A DNA stretch of 36,164 nucleotides from positions 1-36,164 of the forward strand of contig DATKRK010000434.1 of NCBI GenBank assembly GCA_035532215.1, written 5' to 3'. The notes under the pieces were generated by a model. That model saw only the letters and a list, made by a program, of their open reading frames with translations, had not been told where the DNA came from and did not search any database. This document shows positions 32,764 through 36,164 of the stretch, in pieces. A program made the position numbers and the translations under genes. Positions within the stretch are counted from its first letter, which is position 1. Every line of letters starts with the position of its first letter. Source of the DNA: JAICIG01 sp035532215 (GTDB lineage Bacteria; Planctomycetota; Planctomycetia; Pirellulales; JAICIG01).

Positions 32764-34875
32764 CTAGTTGGGCTGGGCCGTGTCAGCCAATTGCAGGTAA
32801 TCGAGCGTGATATCGAGCGCTTCCCGGTTGTAGAAGTCTTTGCGATCGAATACGACCTTCTTCGCGTCCATCGACTTTTCCAGTTCCTTCTCTTCCTCGC
32901 GGTCGGCGTTCAGTTCGGCCCGCTCGGCCAGGAACTTGGCCTCGTTCAAGGGCACCGTTTTGCGGTTCTTCTGCTGGCGATAACGTTCGAGGTTTCGCTC
33001 GACGCGCTGGAAGTCCTTCGACTTCTTGCGGCGCTCGACCGATTGCCGATTGAGCTGCTCGACGACCGTCTTGCTCGCCATGTCGTACTGATCGTGATCC
33101 GCCGGCTCGACGCGATCGAAGGCCAAGGCGTAGTCGAGATCGGATTCGCTGATGCCTTTCAGTTCGTTGGTCAGCGACGGCCAGGGCACGTCGGCCAGCA
33201 CGCCGCGATTTTGCGTGCTGTCGCCGTTGGGACGGTAGAACTGCTGCATGGTGATTTTCAGCGCGCCGAGCTTGGGCGAATTGGCCAGGCCGAACAATTG
33301 TTGCCCGAGGTCGAGCAGGCTTTGCACGGTGCCTTTGCCGTGGGTCGACTTGTCGCCGACGATGATGCCGCGGCCGTAGTCCTGAATCGCCCCGGCGAAG
33401 ATTTCGCTGGCGCTGGCGCTGAGCTTGCTGGTCAGCACGACCAGCGGCCCGTCCCAGGCGGCGCCCTGGTTCAAATCGTCGTACTGCTGCACGCGGTCGG
33501 CCTTGTCCTTGACTTGCACGATGGGCCCCACGTCGACGAACAGGCCGGTCATGTTGATGGCCTCGCTCAGCGAGCCGCCGCCGTTGCGCTGCAGATCGAG
33601 AATCACGGCGTCCACTTCCTTCTCGCGGAAGCCTTTCAGCAGCCGCTCGACGTCGCGCGTGGTGCTCTTGAAGTCGGCGACGCCGCGCCGGTTGGCCTCC
33701 ATGTCCATGTAGAAACTGGGCAGATCGATCACGCCGACGCGATAGGTGCGGCCTTCGCGCTCTTGTTCGACGATCTCGCCGCGAGCTTCGCTGTCGGTCA
33801 ACTCGATCTTGGCGCGGACGATGTTGTAGATCGTCGGCTCGCCCTGGCCGCCGGGCACGACTTCCAGCCGAACCGTCGTGCCGCGATGGCCGCGAATCTT
33901 GTTGACCACGTCGGTCAGCTTCATGTCGACCGTGTCGACGATCGAGCCCTCTTCGCCTTGGCCGACGCCCACGATGCGGTCTTCGGGCTTCAGGCGGCCG
34001 TCCTTGTCGGCGGCGCCGCCCGGAATGACCTGCTTGACCACGGTATAGCCGTCGTCGAATTGCAGAGAGGCGCCGATGCCCTCGAGGTTCAACCGCATCT
34101 GAATCTCGAAATTCTCGTACGACGTCGGCGACATGTAGGTGCTGTGCGGATCGTAGGCCGTCGTCAGGCTCGTCAGATACATTTCCAGCAGTTCGTTGTG
34201 GTCGGTCTGGTGCATTCGCTTGCCGAAGCTGTGGTAGCGGCGGGTCAGCCGCTTGACGGGGTCTTCGGCGGGCTTTTTCTTGGCGGAGTCGTCGGAGTCC
34301 GATTTGCCGCTGGCCGTTTTATCAGCGTCGGCCTTCAACACGAGCAAGTCGTACTTGATGCGCTTGCGCCACATATCGCGGGCCTCTGCGGCGTCTTGCG
34401 GATAGTGCGAGACGTCGGGATCGACGACGAGTTCTTCGTCGACCGTGAAATCGTGCTGCACGGCCAGCAATTCGTCGATCGCCTGCACGCGCTCGTCGAT
34501 CCGCTTGAGCAGCGTGTTGAACACCCGGAACGAAAACAGCGTGTCTCCCTTGGTCAACTGCCCGATCAGGTTCTTCTCCTCGGCGAAAAATGAATCGACG
34601 TCCGACTGGTAGAAGTAGACCTTGGCCGGATCGAGCATCTTGATGAAGCCCTTGACCAGCCGCTCGGCGATTTCATCGTCCAGGGGATGCCGCGTCAGAT
34701 GATCGGTGCGCAGAAGTTTGAGCACCGCCTTGGTGACATAGCGGTCGTTGGAGGTGGGCTCCGTGAGTTGCGCCTGCAAGCCCCGCGCCGCCGGGCCGAG
34801 CGCCGCCAAAGCAATCAACGCGAGCGAGAACCAATGCAGGCGTAGCCGACGCGAAGAAGAAGGCGAATCGATCAT
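32764..34875 (-). CDS. C-terminal (tail-specific) processing protease, Prc/CtpA family
   Basis: 703 residues from ATG 34875, with AAGGGA about eight bases upstream; the frame opens 11 residues earlier without support. A signal peptide or membrane anchor is at about 8-36 (LRLHWFSLALIALAALGPAA). An N-terminal helical domain follows, a PDZ domain at about 260-350 (GIGASLQFDDGYTVVKQVIPGG written here in parts), and the S41 catalytic part with Ser in KLSASASEIFAG and Lys in STHGKGTVQ. The Lys/Glu-rich C-terminal extension resembles E. coli Prc. It probably degrades tagged or damaged envelope proteins in the periplasm. Precedes lpxK on the same strand. Confidence 0.94.
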   Translation of the reverse strand: MIDSPSSSRRLRLHWFSLALIALAALGPAARGLQAQLTEPTSNDRYVTKAVLKLLRTDHLTRHPLDDEIAERLVKGFIKMLDPAKVYFYQSDVDSFFAEEKNLIGQLTKGDTLFSFRVFNTLLKRIDERVQAIDELLAVQHDFTVDEELVVDPDVSHYPQDAAEARDMWRKRIKYDLLVLKADADKTASGKSDSDDSAKKKPAEDPVKRLTRRYHSFGKRMHQTDHNELLEMYLTSLTTAYDPHSTYMSPTSYENFEIQMRLNLEGIGASLQFDDGYTVVKQVIPGGAADKDGRLKPEDRIVGVGQGEEGSIVDTVDMKLTDVVNKIRGHRGTTVRLEVVPGGQGEPTIYNIVRAKIELTDSEARGEIVEQEREGRTYRVGVIDLPSFYMDMEANRRGVADFKSTTRDVERLLKGFREKEVDAVILDLQRNGGGSLSEAINMTGLFVDVGPIVQVKDKADRVQQYDDLNQGAAWDGPLVVLTSKLSASASEIFAGAIQDYGRGIIVGDKSTHGKGTVQSLLDLGQQLFGLANSPKLGALKITMQQFYRPNGDSTQNRGVLADVPWPSLTNELKGISESDLDYALAFDRVEPADHDQYDMASKTVVEQLNRQSVERRKKSKDFQRVERNLERYRQQKNRKTVPLNEAKFLAERAELNADREEEKELEKSMDAKKVVFDRKDFYNREALDITLDYLQLADTAQPN

Positions 34876-35102
34876 CAAACATTCCCTTGTACGGTGACAA
34901 CGCTGCACCCGGCCGCGCTGTGTTTGAGCAGCACGCCGGCTAAGAGACGTAAACTCGCTGTGAGCAATAGCTTAAACGGATCGTATACGGAAAATTCGTC
35001 AAAGGCAAGAGCAGCCTCGCCGCCGGAAAGCTTTGCCGAGTCGCTGTAAGCCGCCGCGGCCGCCGAACTTGCGAGCTTGGCGCCGGCCGCACGGTTCAAG
35101 AC

Positions 35103-35840
35103 TCAAGACTCCGAATCCGTCGGATCGTCGTCGGGCGACACCCCGGCCTCTTCGGGCTGCTCGATCAACCTCATCCCAGGCAACTGCGGCAAATTCATCG
35201 CAGGCAGTTCTCGCTCGGAGAGATGCAGCAAGTAGTCGAACCGTTCCGGACCGCACTGCTGCCTGAGCGTCTCGACGATCTTGCGGCAGCGCATGGGGCT
35301 GTCATGAGGGCCGTTAACGAAAAACGGCTTGCCGTCCCGGCCGAATTCAAACGATTCCCGGCACAAAGATGCATCGACGTCGCCGAAAATCGCTTTGGCC
35401 TGCCGATAGTCGGCGTGCGGCTCCAGGCCGATAGACCGCGCGTATTCGACGGCATCCTCAACCAACTTACGGACGTAATCGGGACTCGTGCGTTCGAACG
35501 CGAAGCGGTCCTTCAGGTTGGGCAGCCATTCGACGTCGTATCTCTCGCGTGAAATCACGTCGAAGGCGACGTCTTTGACGCCCAGGCAGTAAACATCCAA
35601 GAGAAACAGCGCGAAGCCTACGCGACCGTTTCCGAGGTCGCGGCTCATCAGAACATTTCCAATGCCGTGCTCCCACAACTCGACAGGCACGAGGCAATCG
35701 AGGATTTCGCCGCGCCCCGCGTGGTCGAACCGATGCGTCAACTGATGGGCCTGGCGAGCGGCCTCCGTTTTGCGGCGGACTTTGTCCTTGGCCTTGCGGC
35801 GTTCGAGCTTCTTTTGCTTTTTGCGCGGATCGAGCGGCAT
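35103..35840 (-). CDS. Conserved hypothetical protein
   Basis: 245 residues from ATG 35840, with GGAGGG six bases upstream; the longer open frame 5' of it lacks protein character. The first ~30 residues are very basic (DPRKKQKKLERRKAKDKVRR), perhaps for nucleic-acid or ribosome contact. The middle has LFLLDVYCLGVKDVAFDV, RERYDVEWLPNL and EPHADYRQAKAIFGDVDAS; the tail is acidic (DDDPTDSES). Not recognised, but it looks like a well-kept planctomycete family. No signal peptide. 262 bases from the protease gene, with nothing notable between. Confidence 0.85.
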   Translation of the reverse strand: MPLDPRKKQKKLERRKAKDKVRRKTEAARQAHQLTHRFDHAGRGEILDCLVPVELWEHGIGNVLMSRDLGNGRVGFALFLLDVYCLGVKDVAFDVISRERYDVEWLPNLKDRFAFERTSPDYVRKLVEDAVEYARSIGLEPHADYRQAKAIFGDVDASLCRESFEFGRDGKPFFVNGPHDSPMRCRKIVETLRQQCGPERFDYLLHLSERELPAMNLPQLPGMRLIEQPEEAGVSPDDDPTDSES

Positions 35841-36164
35841 GAGAGCCCTCCGTAATACAAACGTTCTATTTCTCCGCGTCTCGCGAAGATTCATGCGGCG
35901 CTTTTGGCGGAGGCGAGCCACGGATGAAACACGGACCGAACACCGATCGGATATGGTGTTTTCCAATTCAGCTCCTCACCGGCGTCTCACTTACCAACGC
36001 CACGTTTATTTGCCCGGCAATGGCTTGGAAAACGCAACCCCAACCATGCTAGCCAGCGATAAAACCACACATGGATCCTGCGGAAGAGCCTCATTCTGCA
36101 TTTCATCCGTGTTTTATCCGTGTTCCATCCGTGGCTCAATTGGTTGCGGCCGAAGGCCGCGCTG
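35841..36164. other. Terminal spacer with an inverted repeat
   Basis: GAGCCACGGATGAAACACGG at 35915 and its complement at 36117-36137 form a 21-bp inverted repeat with one mismatch around ~180 bases; CCGTGTT and CCGTG words also recur directly nearby. No coding frame is supported. The window ends within this repeat-bearing spacer. Confidence 0.6.

Noticed and set aside
32566..34593. 675-codon open frame antisense to the tail-specific protease
   Set aside because: Shadow frame; the minus strand has PDZ and S41 catalytic motifs in order.

Overview
This 36.2-kb, GC-rich window almost certainly comes from a planctomycete of the Pirellulales/Pirellulaceae type, known or uncultured. The strongest sign is two gene pairs that each couple a DUF1549/DUF1553 cytochrome-like protein (Planctomycete PSCyt1 and PSD1 domains) with a Tat-exported DUF1501 protein. 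Other lineage markers are a HYExAFE-family protein, an HU-like protein with the planctomycete tail, small membrane proteins beginning with the FQF(G/S) motif, and an LpxK that implies lipid A. Most of the genes are chromosomal housekeeping genes. The more unusual material is in the spacers, which are rich in palindromic repeat elements of at least seven kinds.

Layout. 1-185: palindromic repeat. 186-6175: HYExAFE protein, an nested inverted-repeat element, ykgJ-like and hisS (one transcript, minus), acyl desaturase (minus), a possible small ORF and purU (plus), and a family-2 glycosyltransferase (minus). 6176-6787 is a largely empty spacer. 6788-12612, all plus: a folK-deoxynucleoside-kinase fusion, a MITE-like element with a target duplication, panC, an lgt carrying an inserted PDZ domain, an ECF sigma factor and its large membrane anti-sigma partner. 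12892-16927: first PSD1 + DUF1501 pair, with a palindromic element between the two genes. 17065-18750: small membrane proteins, a small conserved hypothetical gene and the 3' remnant of an SMP-30/gluconolactonase gene. 18903-23863 (minus): second DUF1501 + PSD1 pair, with the PSD1 protein enlarged by a discoidin-like domain. 24137-27943 (plus): UvrD/Rep helicase, a CDP-alcohol phosphatidyltransferase overlapping cdsA (ATGA), and a REP hairpin that doubles as a terminator. 28017-28997 (minus): polytopic membrane protein. 29309-29381: tRNA-Val(UAC).

29382-31125 is a decayed accessory stretch: two related small membrane-protein genes (one frameshifted), a tiny ORF and a degenerate M41-like peptidase remnant. 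It is followed by an HU-like gene with its own promoter and triplicated stop region, then lpxK (minus), whose two ends both run into repeat elements, a tail-specific protease (minus) and a conserved hypothetical protein (minus).

How the genes work together: folK and panC (folate and pantothenate), purU (formate/one-carbon supply), the desaturase, pgsA-like and cdsA (membrane phospholipids), lgt and lpxK (cell envelope), sigma/anti-sigma (envelope signalling) and Prc-like protease (periplasmic processing) make this an envelope and cofactor region. I found no CRISPR array, rRNA, complete transposase, or recognisable phage or defence system. All coordinates and motifs were read by eye; no database search was run.
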